Origin: Psychroflexus sp.
GTDB taxonomy: Bacteria; Bacteroidota; Bacteroidia; Flavobacteriales; Flavobacteriaceae
Reading direction: 5' to 3'
DNA length: 5,208 bases
Assembly (NCBI GenBank): GCA_003565575.1
Contig: PXBV01000093.1
Span: 1-5,208 of the forward strand
Position numbers and translations under genes: made by a program. A model generated the notes under the pieces. That model saw only the letters and a program-made list of their open reading frames with translations, was not told the origin of the DNA and did no database searches. The stretch's first letter is position 1; each line of letters opens with the position of its first letter. This document shows, in pieces, positions 1 to 5,080 of the stretch.

Positions 1-1188
1 AACATCAATAAAAAACTTTGTCAGAACTGAAAAATTATCTCCCCAGGATAAAAGCAGTGTTAAAACACTTCCCCCTACTAGCCACCATTTGGTTTTGCCT
101 TTAGTCAAAAATAAGGCTAAAACAAAAAGAAAAATTACGCTTGCCCCAATATAAGCTGGAGCACCGATAAACGTTTGGTCACCCCAGTAAGTTGGCAAAT
201 TTTTACTAAACTCTAAGGCTTGAACTGGTGATGCTCCCATTTGTATCAATTCCTTATAGACTTCAGAATCTTTACCCAAAGATTCACTGCTTGAACCTCC
301 CATAAATCTAGGTATAAATAGGTTGAAGGTCTCTAGCTTTCCGTAACTATATTCAGTAATATAATCATAATCCAAGCCCGATTTCTCCTTCTCCATCCCA
401 TTAGGCTGAATGCTGAGTCCTGTATCTCCACGGGTACTAAATTCTGCGTATTCTTGTGTAGCCAATAGATTTGTAATATTGAGCAAAATCGACAAAATAA
501 TGGCTGGTATAAAACTTAGAGATGCTATCAGAAACGGTTTAATCTCTTTATGCTGGTAGGCATATACCGCATTAGCCACTACAATGACCACACACAAAAG
601 CATCAAATAGTAAGTCATTTGAAAATGGTTAGCCATAAGTTCAAAAGCTAAGCCTACACAAAACAACACATTACCCCAAAACAGTTTTTGCCTATACACA
701 AGTACCATACCCGCTACAACCACAGGAAAGTAGGCAATAGCGTGTGCCTTGGCGTTATGCCCAACTCCAAGAATGATGATGAGGTAAGTAGAAAAGCCAA
801 AAGCTAAAGCACCAAGAAAAGCTAATTTATAATTAATTTTGAAACACAACAGCAGAATGTACATTCCTATAAAGTAGAGAAACAAATAATCTGCCGGCCT
901 AGGAAGAAATCGTAAAGCTCTGTCAATGTCTTTGATGAAATTATAAGGATAATTGGCTCCTAATTGGTATGTAGGCATACCGCCAAATGCAGAATTGGTC
1001 CAATATGGCTCTAGATTTTGAGCCGCTCTAAAATCATTTTGAGATTTAGCCATTCCAGTATATTGAACAATATCGCTTTGATAAATAGTTTTTCCATTAA
1101 GCACAGGGTAGAAAAAGGCCAGAGAAGCTATAACAAACAGAAGCAAAACCAGTAGATGCTTCCAAGATTTTATTAAAATGGATTTCAT
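1..1188 (-). CDS. YfhO-family polytopic membrane protein, N-terminal 396 residues (runs off the left edge)
   Basis: I translated this frame by hand: 396 codons run from the ATG at 1188 to base 1 with no stop, so the C-terminal part lies outside the window. The N-terminus is a membrane segment (about residues 10-32). A soluble stretch follows with QSDIVQY (37-43) and then GGMPTYQ (69-75). Several hydrophobic segments come next (about 100-120, 118-140, 149-170, 173-186, 193-213, 217-238, 341-361, 366-382). GVGHNAKAH (141-149) and NHFQMTYY (187-194) lie in or near short loops. This arrangement is characteristic of large Bacteroidota YfhO-like proteins (PF09586, GT-C-like fold, usually around 800 residues). 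In Bacillus, YfhO is linked to glycosylation of cell-envelope polymers; the role here is unknown. The gene starts 30 bases after the DUF4834 stop, so co-transcription is likely. The ATG is the first residue of the conserved N-terminus, and no clear ribosome binding site precedes it. Confidence 0.9.
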   Translation of the reverse strand, partial: MKSILIKSWKHLLVLLLFVIASLAFFYPVLNGKTIYQSDIVQYTGMAKSQNDFRAAQNLEPYWTNSAFGGMPTYQLGANYPYNFIKDIDRALRFLPRPADYLFLYFIGMYILLLCFKINYKLAFLGALAFGFSTYLIIILGVGHNAKAHAIAYFPVVVAGMVLVYRQKLFWGNVLFCVGLAFELMANHFQMTYYLMLLCVVIVVANAVYAYQHKEIKPFLIASLSFIPAIILSILLNITNLLATQEYAEFSTRGDTGLSIQPNGMEKEKSGLDYDYITEYSYGKLETFNLFIPRFMGGSSSESLGKDSEVYKELIQMGASPVQALEFSKNLPTYWGDQTFIGAPAYIGASVIFLFVLALFLTKGKTKWWLVGGSVLTLLLSWGDNFSVLTKFFIDV

Positions 1189-1197
1189 TTTAGAATT

Positions 1198-1213
1198 TAA
1201 TTTTTAAAAATTA
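1198..1213. repeat. 16-base perfect AT-only palindrome between the DUF4834 and YfhO genes
   Basis: The sequence TAATTTTTAAAAATTA is its own reverse complement and fills about half of the 30-base gap between the two minus-strand genes. It has no loop and no GC content, so it is a poor terminator. It may only reflect AT-rich spacer composition. Confidence 0.4.
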
Positions 1214-1218
1214 GAAAG

Positions 1219-1464
1219 TTAGTCAATTTCTTCATAATCTATGTACTCCCCTACCTTATCATCTTTAGGCGTTTTCTTTCTATTCGCTTTAGACTGAGAA
1301 GATTGATTTTTATAATCGTTTGGAGGTGGATTAAATTGTTGCTCCATCTTTTTTTGAACCCTATTGAAAATATATTTCAAAACCAAAGGAGCAAACAACC
1401 TAGCCAAAAGCTTCACTCCATAATATACTAAAAGAATAATAAGCAATGTCTTGAGAACTACCAT
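1219..1464 (-). CDS. DUF4834 family small membrane protein
   Basis: This is an 81-residue protein. A hydrophobic N-terminal half (about residues 2-33, VVLKTLLIILLVYYGVKLL and following) should form one membrane helix, possibly with an amphipathic extension. A basic, polar linker (about 34-69, rich in K, Q, N, S) follows, and the acidic C-terminus VGEYIDYEEID is the most recognisable family signature. I recognise it as DUF4834 (PF16118), a Bacteroidota family of unknown function. Length and layout are normal for the family. It is the first gene of a probable two-gene unit with the YfhO-like gene, with a promoter-like element 17 bases upstream of the start. Adjacent membrane proteins might work together in the envelope, but nothing here shows a mechanism. 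Confidence 0.88.
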   Translation of the reverse strand: MVVLKTLLIILLVYYGVKLLARLFAPLVLKYIFNRVQKKMEQQFNPPPNDYKNQSSQSKANRKKTPKDDKVGEYIDYEEID

Positions 1465-1481
1465 GACTCGAGTTTAAAACA

Positions 1482-1489
1482 CAAAAATA
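1482..1489 (-). promoter_or_regulatory. Bacteroidota-type -7 element for the DUF4834-YfhO unit
   Basis: Read on the minus strand this is TATTTTTG, a full match to the Bacteroidota -7 consensus TAnnTTTG. It ends 17 bases before the ATG at 1464, implying a very short leader. No convincing -33 TTG lies at the usual 17-23 base distance, so the call rests on one element. Confidence 0.5.
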
Positions 1490-1541
1490 CCAATACTTTA
1501 GACCACAGACATACATAGACCCAAAAAATCAGATTTTAATT

Positions 1542-1549
1542 TATCTTTG
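1542..1549 (+). promoter_or_regulatory. Bacteroidota-type -7 element for the outer-membrane protein gene
   Basis: TATCTTTG matches TAnnTTTG exactly and ends 16 bases before the ATG at 1566, so the leader would be about 10 bases. A -33 TTG is not obvious upstream. It is divergent from the DUF4834 element, with about 50 bases between the two -7 elements. Confidence 0.55.
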
Positions 1550-1565
1550 GAATCAAATTCATTTT

Positions 1566-2453
1566 ATGAAACAACTAGCCTTATCACTTTTAATAGGGTA
1601 TTGCCTAAGCTCCCAAGCACAATATACAGACATAATTAATTCCAACAGGCCTGGAGAATCCTATGGTGCATACAGTGTTGGCACCAATGTCCTTCAGCTA
1701 GAAGCAGGATTAGCCTATGGTGAAGACACGCATTCATCAAGACTCATTCCAGACCTCACCCAAATAAATTATGAATACCAACTCAGGTACGGCATAATGG
1801 AAAGGCTAGAACTTATGTACGATGGCGTTTTTGCCACAGTAGAAGAAACCCTAATGAGAGGTGGACGTCCTAGCACATTTAAGTTTTCAAATTTTCAAAG
1901 AAACACCTTAGGTGCTAAATATCTTATTTACGACCCCAACATTAAAAGAATCAAAGAAGGCCCAAATTTATACAGTTGGAAAAAGAACAACCGTCTACAG
2001 TGGAGAGACCTCATTCCTGCCGTCTCATTTTATACAGGTATAAACATTCTAGCAGGAGACAACCCGTTTCAATTTAGCACAGAGCCCGACTTGTCTCTAA
2101 AAGCTGTACTCATCACTCAGCATAACTTTGGCCCAAAGTGGGTTTTGGTTTCCAATTTCATTGTGGACAAACCCTCAACAGACTTTCCCACTTACGCCGG
2201 CATATTCACACTCACCCACTCTATATACGCTAGAACAGGAATATTTGCAGAGTTCCAGACCTACATCAACGACTTGTACAGCGATGAAATTGTACGTACA
2301 GGCGTAGCCTTTTTAGTCAATAAAAATTTACAAGTAGACGTTTCAGGCTTATTCAATTTTAAAGACACACCAGAGCGCTGGAGGTTTGGAATTGGCGCCT
2401 CCTACAGGCTAGATATGCACAAGGAGAATGAATTTATTTATTTAGACAATTAA
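1566..2453 (+). CDS. Outer-membrane beta-barrel 'transporter' family protein (MetA-pathway of phenol degradation-like)
   Basis: This 295-residue protein begins with a signal peptide: MKQ, a hydrophobic core LALSLLIGYCL, and a likely cleavage after SSQA (residue 18). The mature start, with IINSNRPGESYGAYSVGTNVLQLEAGLAYG (about 23-52), is the recognisable opening of the Bacteroidota transporter family related to PF13557. The rest alternates polar and aromatic residues in strands about 8-12 long, as in an outer-membrane barrel (for example YQLRYGIMERLELMYDG, TGIFAEFQTYINDLY, LQVDVSGLFNFKD). Near the end is RFGIGASYRLD, a typical closing strand followed by a short polar tail. The substrate cannot be inferred; the 'phenol' label is historical. 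The gene stands alone, divergent from DUF4834. No hairpin terminator is visible just after the TAA. It is the last resident-looking gene before the repeat-rich region. Confidence 0.82.
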   Translation: MKQLALSLLIGYCLSSQAQYTDIINSNRPGESYGAYSVGTNVLQLEAGLAYGEDTHSSRLIPDLTQINYEYQLRYGIMERLELMYDGVFATVEETLMRGGRPSTFKFSNFQRNTLGAKYLIYDPNIKRIKEGPNLYSWKKNNRLQWRDLIPAVSFYTGINILAGDNPFQFSTEPDLSLKAVLITQHNFGPKWVLVSNFIVDKPSTDFPTYAGIFTLTHSIYARTGIFAEFQTYINDLYSDEIVRTGVAFLVNKNLQVDVSGLFNFKDTPERWRFGIGASYRLDMHKENEFIYLDN

Positions 2454-2736
2454 AACGAGTCCAAACCCATTCACTTATAAAGGTATAATTTTAGGAGCAG
2501 CATAGACCTTGTTTTCTTTTGGAGCTTAAACCCGCTTTCAGCTTTAGTATGTTGGTCTTATTGTGATTTTTGTAGGGCGTTTTGCGGCTTCCTTTGGTCG
2601 CCACACCTCACCCACAAAAATCAACAAAAGCCTGCACAAGCTGCCGCTTCAATCGGGGCTACTTTCTTGGCTTGTGTCTATTTTGATAAATACCACTTAG
2701 AGTAATTTTCACCCACACATCAATCATTGTGCAAGC
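2454..2736. other. Non-coding, repeat-derived interval
   Basis: I see no supportable gene here. The segment at 2498-2536 (GCATAGACCTTG, then AAACCCGCT) resembles the right half of repeats B and C, which carry GCACAGACCTTG or GCACTGACCTT followed by ACCCGCTATT. GCTTTCAGCTTTAG at 2535-2548 also resembles GCTTTCAGTTTAG inside repeat B. A strong inverted repeat follows at 2564-2623, and a smaller one (AGCTGCCG at 2639-2646 with CGGGGCT at 2654-2660) lies just beyond it. The interval looks like a decayed or mosaic palindromic-repeat zone. The lost 5' part of the adjacent IS110 element could also have occupied part of it. Confidence 0.55.
2564..2623. repeat. Inverted repeat with perfect 10-base arms
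   Basis: TGATTTTTGT at 2564-2573 pairs perfectly with ACAAAAATCA at 2614-2623. Allowing one unpaired A, the arms extend by GGG (2575-2577) with CCC (2611-2613). The GC-richer loop of about 33 bases holds GCGGC...GTCGC, which can pair weakly. There is no trailing T-run, so it is not a classic terminator. It may be the core of another palindromic repeat of the same general kind as B, C and D. Confidence 0.65.
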
Positions 2737-3129
2737 TATAAGCTTTCACGCAATGTAAAAGGCATTGGAATGGTCTAGGGTATACAGTTATTGCTAGATA
2801 CGCATAACTATACCCGTTTTGAAAGTTCTCATCAATTCTCATCCTATTGCGGACTTGTACCTTACCCGTACAAATCAGGAACCAGCATACGGGATAGGGT
2901 TAAGACCCATCCAATATGCTATCGAAAGATGAAGAGCTTGTTGTCTATGTCTGCTATAACCGCCATACAGCATGATAAAGAGCTTAAAGCCTATTACACA
3001 AAACGAGTAAAAGAAGGCAAGCCGAAGATGTTGGTTCTAAATATCATTCGGAAAAAGATCGTATCCAGAGTTTTTGCCACAGTAAAACGCGGAACACCGT
3101 ATGTAGAATTACATAAATCTTGTGCCTAA
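2737..3129 (+). pseudogene. IS110-family transposase, C-terminal remnant
   Basis: The open part (from about 2791 to the TAA at 3127) reads as the C-terminal Transposase_20 (IS116/IS110/IS902) domain, with FSSYCGLVPYPYKSGTSIR, then KMKSLLSMSA, and an ending IIRKKIVSRVFATVKRGTPY. The serine in KSGTS is in the region where IS110 enzymes carry their conserved serine. In the same frame upstream I read YKLSRNVKGIGMV, a TAG at 2776-2778, then GIQLL. This matches the helix-hairpin-helix-like VKGIG entry of the domain, interrupted by a stop. The N-terminal RuvC-like DEDD domain (about 150 or more residues) is absent. Some positions usually glycine or acidic look altered (SIRDRVKTHPICYRK), consistent with decay. 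The protein cannot be active. A TTG at 2791 could open a 112-residue frame, but this is not a plausible gene start. The remnant ends just before repeat B. Confidence 0.85.
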
Positions 3130-3148
3130 AAAGTTGATTTGACCTTGG

Positions 3149-3276
3149 CGGTTAAGTATAAGAGCAGTAGCGGTTTAAAAAGCACTTCGCTTTCAGTTTA
3201 GCACAGAGCTTTATTAAAAGCACTGACCTTTGATTTAGCACTAAACCCGCTATTTCTTATACAGGCTGTTAGCTAC
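3149..3276. repeat. Palindromic repeat B (attC-like), after the PadR/membrane module on the minus strand
   Basis: The left arm AAGTATAAGAGCAGTAGCGG (3154-3173) is identical to 4960-4979 in repeat C. The right arm CCCGCTATTTCTTATA (3246-3261) is nearly the same as in C. Within B the arms pair as a stem of about 15 base pairs, with a two-base bulge and one G-T wobble. The stem extends inward through TTTA/TAAA with a bulged base. The loop contains TTTAGCAC twice (3197-3204, 3234-3241). The right end is GCTGTTAGCTAC (3265-3276), only 5 bases from the membrane-protein stop. GTTAGCTAC here is the inverse of GTAGCTAAC at 4174-4182. The left end lacks the GTAAC seen in C and merges into the sequence after the IS110 remnant. 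Confidence 0.75.
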
Positions 3277-3281
3277 AGTTT

Positions 3282-3701
3282 TTATTCAAAAAGGTCTTCT
3301 TTATCTAAATTGTCAACTGAGTTCTTTCTTGCCCACAGAAAAAATATAAAATGCAGTAACAGGAAAATACCCCAATATATTGCAACCATAATTGAAACGT
3401 TTAAATTTTCATATTTTGAACCGAAGCCAAGTCCAATCCACAATAGCGATAGACCATTGTGTATTAAATAAGTTGATAGATGAAATCTAAAACCAACATC
3501 AAATATTGGTAAATATTCACCATCTTTTCGCCCAAAATGCCAACCAGAAGCAAACATAAGTAATCCGTAAGTTGCTGCTGAAAAAGTTATTATAATTCCA
3601 GATTGGTTTTCTATTACATAGCTCAAGAAGTATCTGAAAACTATGGTTAATACGGTTGCAGCTAGCGCAAATCTTAATAAATATGGTGTGATTGTTTTCA
3701 T
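3282..3701 (-). CDS. Four-helix membrane protein paired with a PadR-like regulator (function unknown)
   Basis: This 139-residue protein has four hydrophobic segments: about 7-30 (YLLRFALAATVLTIVFRYFL region), 34-54 (GIIITFSAATYGLLMFASGW), 76-95 (STYLIHNGLSLLWIGLGFG) and 102-124 (VSIMVAIYWGIFLLLHFIFFLW). Between helices two and three is a polar loop, HFGRKDGEYLPIFDVGFRFH (55-74). The C-terminus is charged (ARKNSVDNLDKEDLFE). I do not recognise a named domain, but it resembles small hypothetical inner-membrane proteins of Bacteroidota. Its ATG overlaps the TGA of the upstream PadR-like gene by four bases (ATGA), so translation is probably coupled and the two proteins are probably functionally linked. 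The membrane protein may be the regulator's target gene. Its stop lies 5 bases from repeat B, as in a gene cassette. Confidence 0.8.
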   Translation of the reverse strand: MKTITPYLLRFALAATVLTIVFRYFLSYVIENQSGIIITFSAATYGLLMFASGWHFGRKDGEYLPIFDVGFRFHLSTYLIHNGLSLLWIGLGFGSKYENLNVSIMVAIYWGIFLLLHFIFFLWARKNSVDNLDKEDLFE

Positions 3702-4072
3702 TGTTCGTTTAATTTTAAAATGTTCTTAATTTCGGTAGAGTAGAAAAGCTTGATATTTCTATTTACAAATTGATTGAAAAGCTCTTGACCAAGATTTGTT
3801 AAATAATAATATTTCCTGTCAGGACCTTTATTGCCATCCTTTAAGTCATGAGTAAGAACGTCAATATGTTCATATTTTCGTAATGCTCTGTAAAGACTTT
3901 GTTCTTCGCAACTAATTGTTCCGTTCGATTGCTTTTCGATGAAATCTTTAATATCATCAACGTATTTTTTGCTTTCTTGAAGTGCCATAAAAATCCAGAG
4001 TGTTAACTGTCCTTTTTTGTATGTGTTTTCCCAAGAATGCAATAACTCATTTAGTTTTTTGTCATTTTTCAT
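3698..4072 (-). CDS. PadR-like winged-helix transcriptional regulator
   Basis: With the ATG at 4072 this is a 124-residue protein. The N-terminal part MKNDKKLNELLHSWENTYKKGQLTLWIFMALQESKKYVDDIKDFIEKQ, followed by SLYRALRKYEHIDVLTHD and GPDRKYYYLTNLGQELFNQF, is the PadR winged-helix pattern (PF03551). 'KKGQLTLWIFMAL' is helix one, 'EEQSLYRALRKYEHIDVL' the recognition-helix region, and 'RKYYYLTNLGQ' the wing. A frame extending to a TTG at 4105 is possible, but that codon begins only two bases after a perfect -7 element and would fall at or before the transcription start, so I prefer the ATG. PadR proteins usually repress a small linked operon, often for membrane or efflux proteins, in response to a ligand. 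Here the partner is the overlapping membrane-protein gene. The ligand is unknown. Confidence 0.82.
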   Translation of the reverse strand: MKNDKKLNELLHSWENTYKKGQLTLWIFMALQESKKYVDDIKDFIEKQSNGTISCEEQSLYRALRKYEHIDVLTHDLKDGNKGPDRKYYYLTNLGQELFNQFVNRNIKLFYSTEIKNILKLNEQ

Positions 4073-4107
4073 TACTATACCATATGTATTAAACAACTTG
4101 TACAATA

Positions 4108-4138
4108 CAAATGTAATAATAATATTTGCTTTTGCAAA
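4108..4138 (-). promoter_or_regulatory. Bacteroidota-type promoter for the PadR/membrane-protein unit
   Basis: On the minus strand, TTTG (4138-4135) and TACATTTG (4115-4108) are separated by 19 bases. This fits the Bacteroidota consensus TTG-N17-23-TAnnTTTG on both elements and is the best promoter in the window. It predicts a start of transcription near 4101 and a leader of about 30 bases to the ATG at 4072. Confidence 0.7.
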
Positions 4139-4140
4139 TA
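4123..4140. promoter_or_regulatory. Candidate operator: palindrome overlapping the -33 element
   Basis: TATTTGC and GCAAATA (7-base perfect arms, TTTT spacer) form a dyad that covers the -33 TTTG of the promoter. A protein bound here would block RNA polymerase. Autorepression by the PadR-like product is a reasonable inference because PadR family members commonly repress their own promoters. A second short palindrome, TTGTACAA (4098-4105), lies just downstream of the -7 element. Confidence 0.45.
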
Positions 4141-4173
4141 AATTTTTAATTCTTAGGATTTTTGGGTCAAATT

Positions 4174-4310
4174 GTAGCTAACGTTTTTGGCTATGGTTTG
4201 CTGCGTTGGTTAAGCAATAAATTTAGTAAATAAAAACTGACCATTCACGGATGCGTAGTTTTTCCGAAAGTAAAAATACGTAGCAGTGAACTATAGGCGG
4301 TGTTGGCAAC
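4174..4310. repeat. Palindromic repeat D (attC-like), between the toxin-antitoxin and PadR modules
   Basis: The ends are imperfect inverses: GTAGCTAAC (4174-4182) with GTTGGCAAC (4302-4310), and GGCTATGGTTTGCTGC (4189-4204) with GCAGTGAACTATAGGC (4283-4298). An inner hairpin pairs TGCGTA plus TTTTT (4252-4263, one bulged G) with AAAAATACGTA (4272-4282). The long-stem transitions are all of the kind that leave G-T pairs on the plus strand. The repeat's sequence differs from B and C, but its architecture and its place after a minus-strand gene are the same. The toxin frame ends 6 bases from its right edge. Confidence 0.7.
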
Positions 4311-4316
4311 TGGCTT

Positions 4317-4634
4317 TTATTTTGTCCGTTTGGGTTTCGGTGGATTCTGTCGAGTATCAAAAACGCCAGCAATTTTTATAAATCCATTTTCCGTATCAAC
4401 AGAATAAATCAGTTAGTAGTTTTTGTAAACTAAATATCTATAATGAATTTCTCTTTGTTTTAGTAATTCCTCTTCTTGTCCAATTTGAGGTGTTTTTATC
4501 AACTTTTTTGGTTCGTTGATAATTCCTTTCAGAAGTTTTTTTGCAATTCTAGGGCTTGCTTTCTTTTGGTAATATTCGTAGATTTCATCAAGTTGATTTT
4601 CAGCGAATTCAGACCAGATAATTTTCAAGACCAT
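4317..4634 (-). pseudogene. ParE/RelE-type toxin gene interrupted by a premature stop
   Basis: The frame opens with MVLKIIWSEFAENQLDEIYEYYQKKAS, the beta strand and helix that start ParE/RelE-family toxins (PF05016). It continues through a second helix and EIHYRYLVYKNY, then meets TAA at 4415-4413 after 73 residues. The same frame continues beyond the stop with LIYSVDTENGFIKIAGVFD, then TRQNPPKPKRTK, to a TAA at 4319-4317. The family reads NYKLIYS at this point, so one AAA-to-TAA change explains the break. Without the stop, the protein would be 105 residues, the normal length. The missing 31 residues hold the last strands and the conserved VFDTRQNP region, so the 73-residue product is probably inactive. 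The start overlaps the antitoxin stop (TAATG). In this toxin family activity varies between translation inhibition and gyrase poisoning, and which applies here cannot be told. Confidence 0.82.
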
Positions 4635-4867
4635 TATTCGTATTTGGCTAAAAGTTCAGAACTGTTTTTAAATCGATTGTTTCGGAAATCAGATTCTGAT
4701 TGGTCAATTCGTTTATTCAATTCATCTTCGGCCATAGATTCAAATATCTGCTCGTCAGAAGCATTTTTTTCTTTTCTCAATATTTTTTCAAGACGAGAAA
4801 TCGATTCTTCACTTTGAAGTTTTAAAAATTCCTGAATAAATTCTATTTTTCGAGCTTCTAAATTCAT
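4634..4867 (-). CDS. Antitoxin of a ParE/RelE-type toxin-antitoxin module
   Basis: This 77-residue acidic and basic helical protein begins MNLEARKIEFIQEFLKLQSEE, followed by SISRLEKILRKEK. I recognise this opening from Bacteroidota antitoxins encoded directly upstream of ParE/RelE toxins. The N-terminal about 34 residues look like one or two amphipathic helices for dimerisation or DNA contact. The C-terminal half (SMAEDELNKRIDQSESDFRNNRFKNSSELLAKYE) is polar and probably disordered until it wraps the toxin. No ribbon-helix-helix or Phd motif is clear. Its stop and the toxin start share one base (TAATG), so the pair is translationally coupled. The reading frame is intact even though the toxin is broken. 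A promoter-like -7 element lies 25 bases upstream. Such pairs are frequent passengers in integron cassettes. Confidence 0.8.
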   Translation of the reverse strand: MNLEARKIEFIQEFLKLQSEESISRLEKILRKEKNASDEQIFESMAEDELNKRIDQSESDFRNNRFKNSSELLAKYE

Positions 4868-4892
4868 TTTATTAAGCTTTTTATCGAAGATA

Positions 4893-4900
4893 CAAAATTA
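4893..4900 (-). promoter_or_regulatory. Bacteroidota-type -7 element for the toxin-antitoxin operon
   Basis: On the minus strand TAATTTTG fits TAnnTTTG exactly and ends 25 bases before the ATG at 4867. A -33 TTG at the standard distance is not clear. The flanking GATA...TATC (about 4889-4902) is a short dyad over the element that could be an operator, but its arms are only four bases. Confidence 0.5.
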
Positions 4901-4950
4901 TCAATTCAGTCGTTATTTTTCTTGAATTAACGGATTTTTATAGCTTGCAG

Positions 4951-5080
4951 GTAACGGTCAAGTATAAGAGCAGTAGCGGATTTCAAGTCGATTACCTGTC
5001 CGCCACCACAAAAGTTCATTAAATGCACAGACCTTGATTTTACCACTTCACCCGCTATTGCTTTTATACAGTGCTGTATG
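4951..5080. repeat. Palindromic repeat C (attC-like)
   Basis: TATAAGAGCAGTAGCGG (4963-4979) pairs with CCGCTATTGCTTTTATA (5052-5068) as an unbroken 17-base-pair stem. Fifteen positions are Watson-Crick and two are G-T wobbles on the plus strand. The 71-base loop contains GCACAGACCTTG, also seen as close variants in repeat B and near 2500. The outer left edge is GTAACGGTC (4951-4959), and the right edge runs GTGCTGTATGC. The 20-base left arm from 4960 is identical to that of repeat B. It lies upstream of the toxin-antitoxin module on the minus strand, so it would be the attC of a preceding cassette that lies beyond the right edge. Confidence 0.75.

Noticed and set aside
2564..2623. Rho-independent terminator for the outer-membrane protein gene
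   Set aside because: The hairpin is over 100 bases after the stop, its stem is AT-rich with a loop of about 33 bases, and no T-run follows.
2791..3129. A functional 112-residue gene starting at TTG 2791
   Set aside because: Homology continues upstream through an in-frame TAG, and the catalytic N-terminal domain is missing, so this is a transposase remnant.
4073..4105. TTG-initiated N-terminal extension of the PadR-like gene (11 residues)
   Set aside because: The TTG begins two bases after a full -7 element, so it would lie at or before the transcription start. The extra residues are not part of the PadR pattern, and the ATG at 4072 fits better.
4476..4817. Plus-strand open frame of 113 residues
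   Set aside because: It lies antisense to the toxin and antitoxin genes, has phenylalanine- and serine-rich low-complexity content typical of an antisense reading of AT-rich coding DNA, and shows no recognisable domain.
3149..5080. CRISPR array
   Set aside because: The repeats are only three, long, palindromic, different in sequence from one another and separated by genes, not by short uniform spacers.
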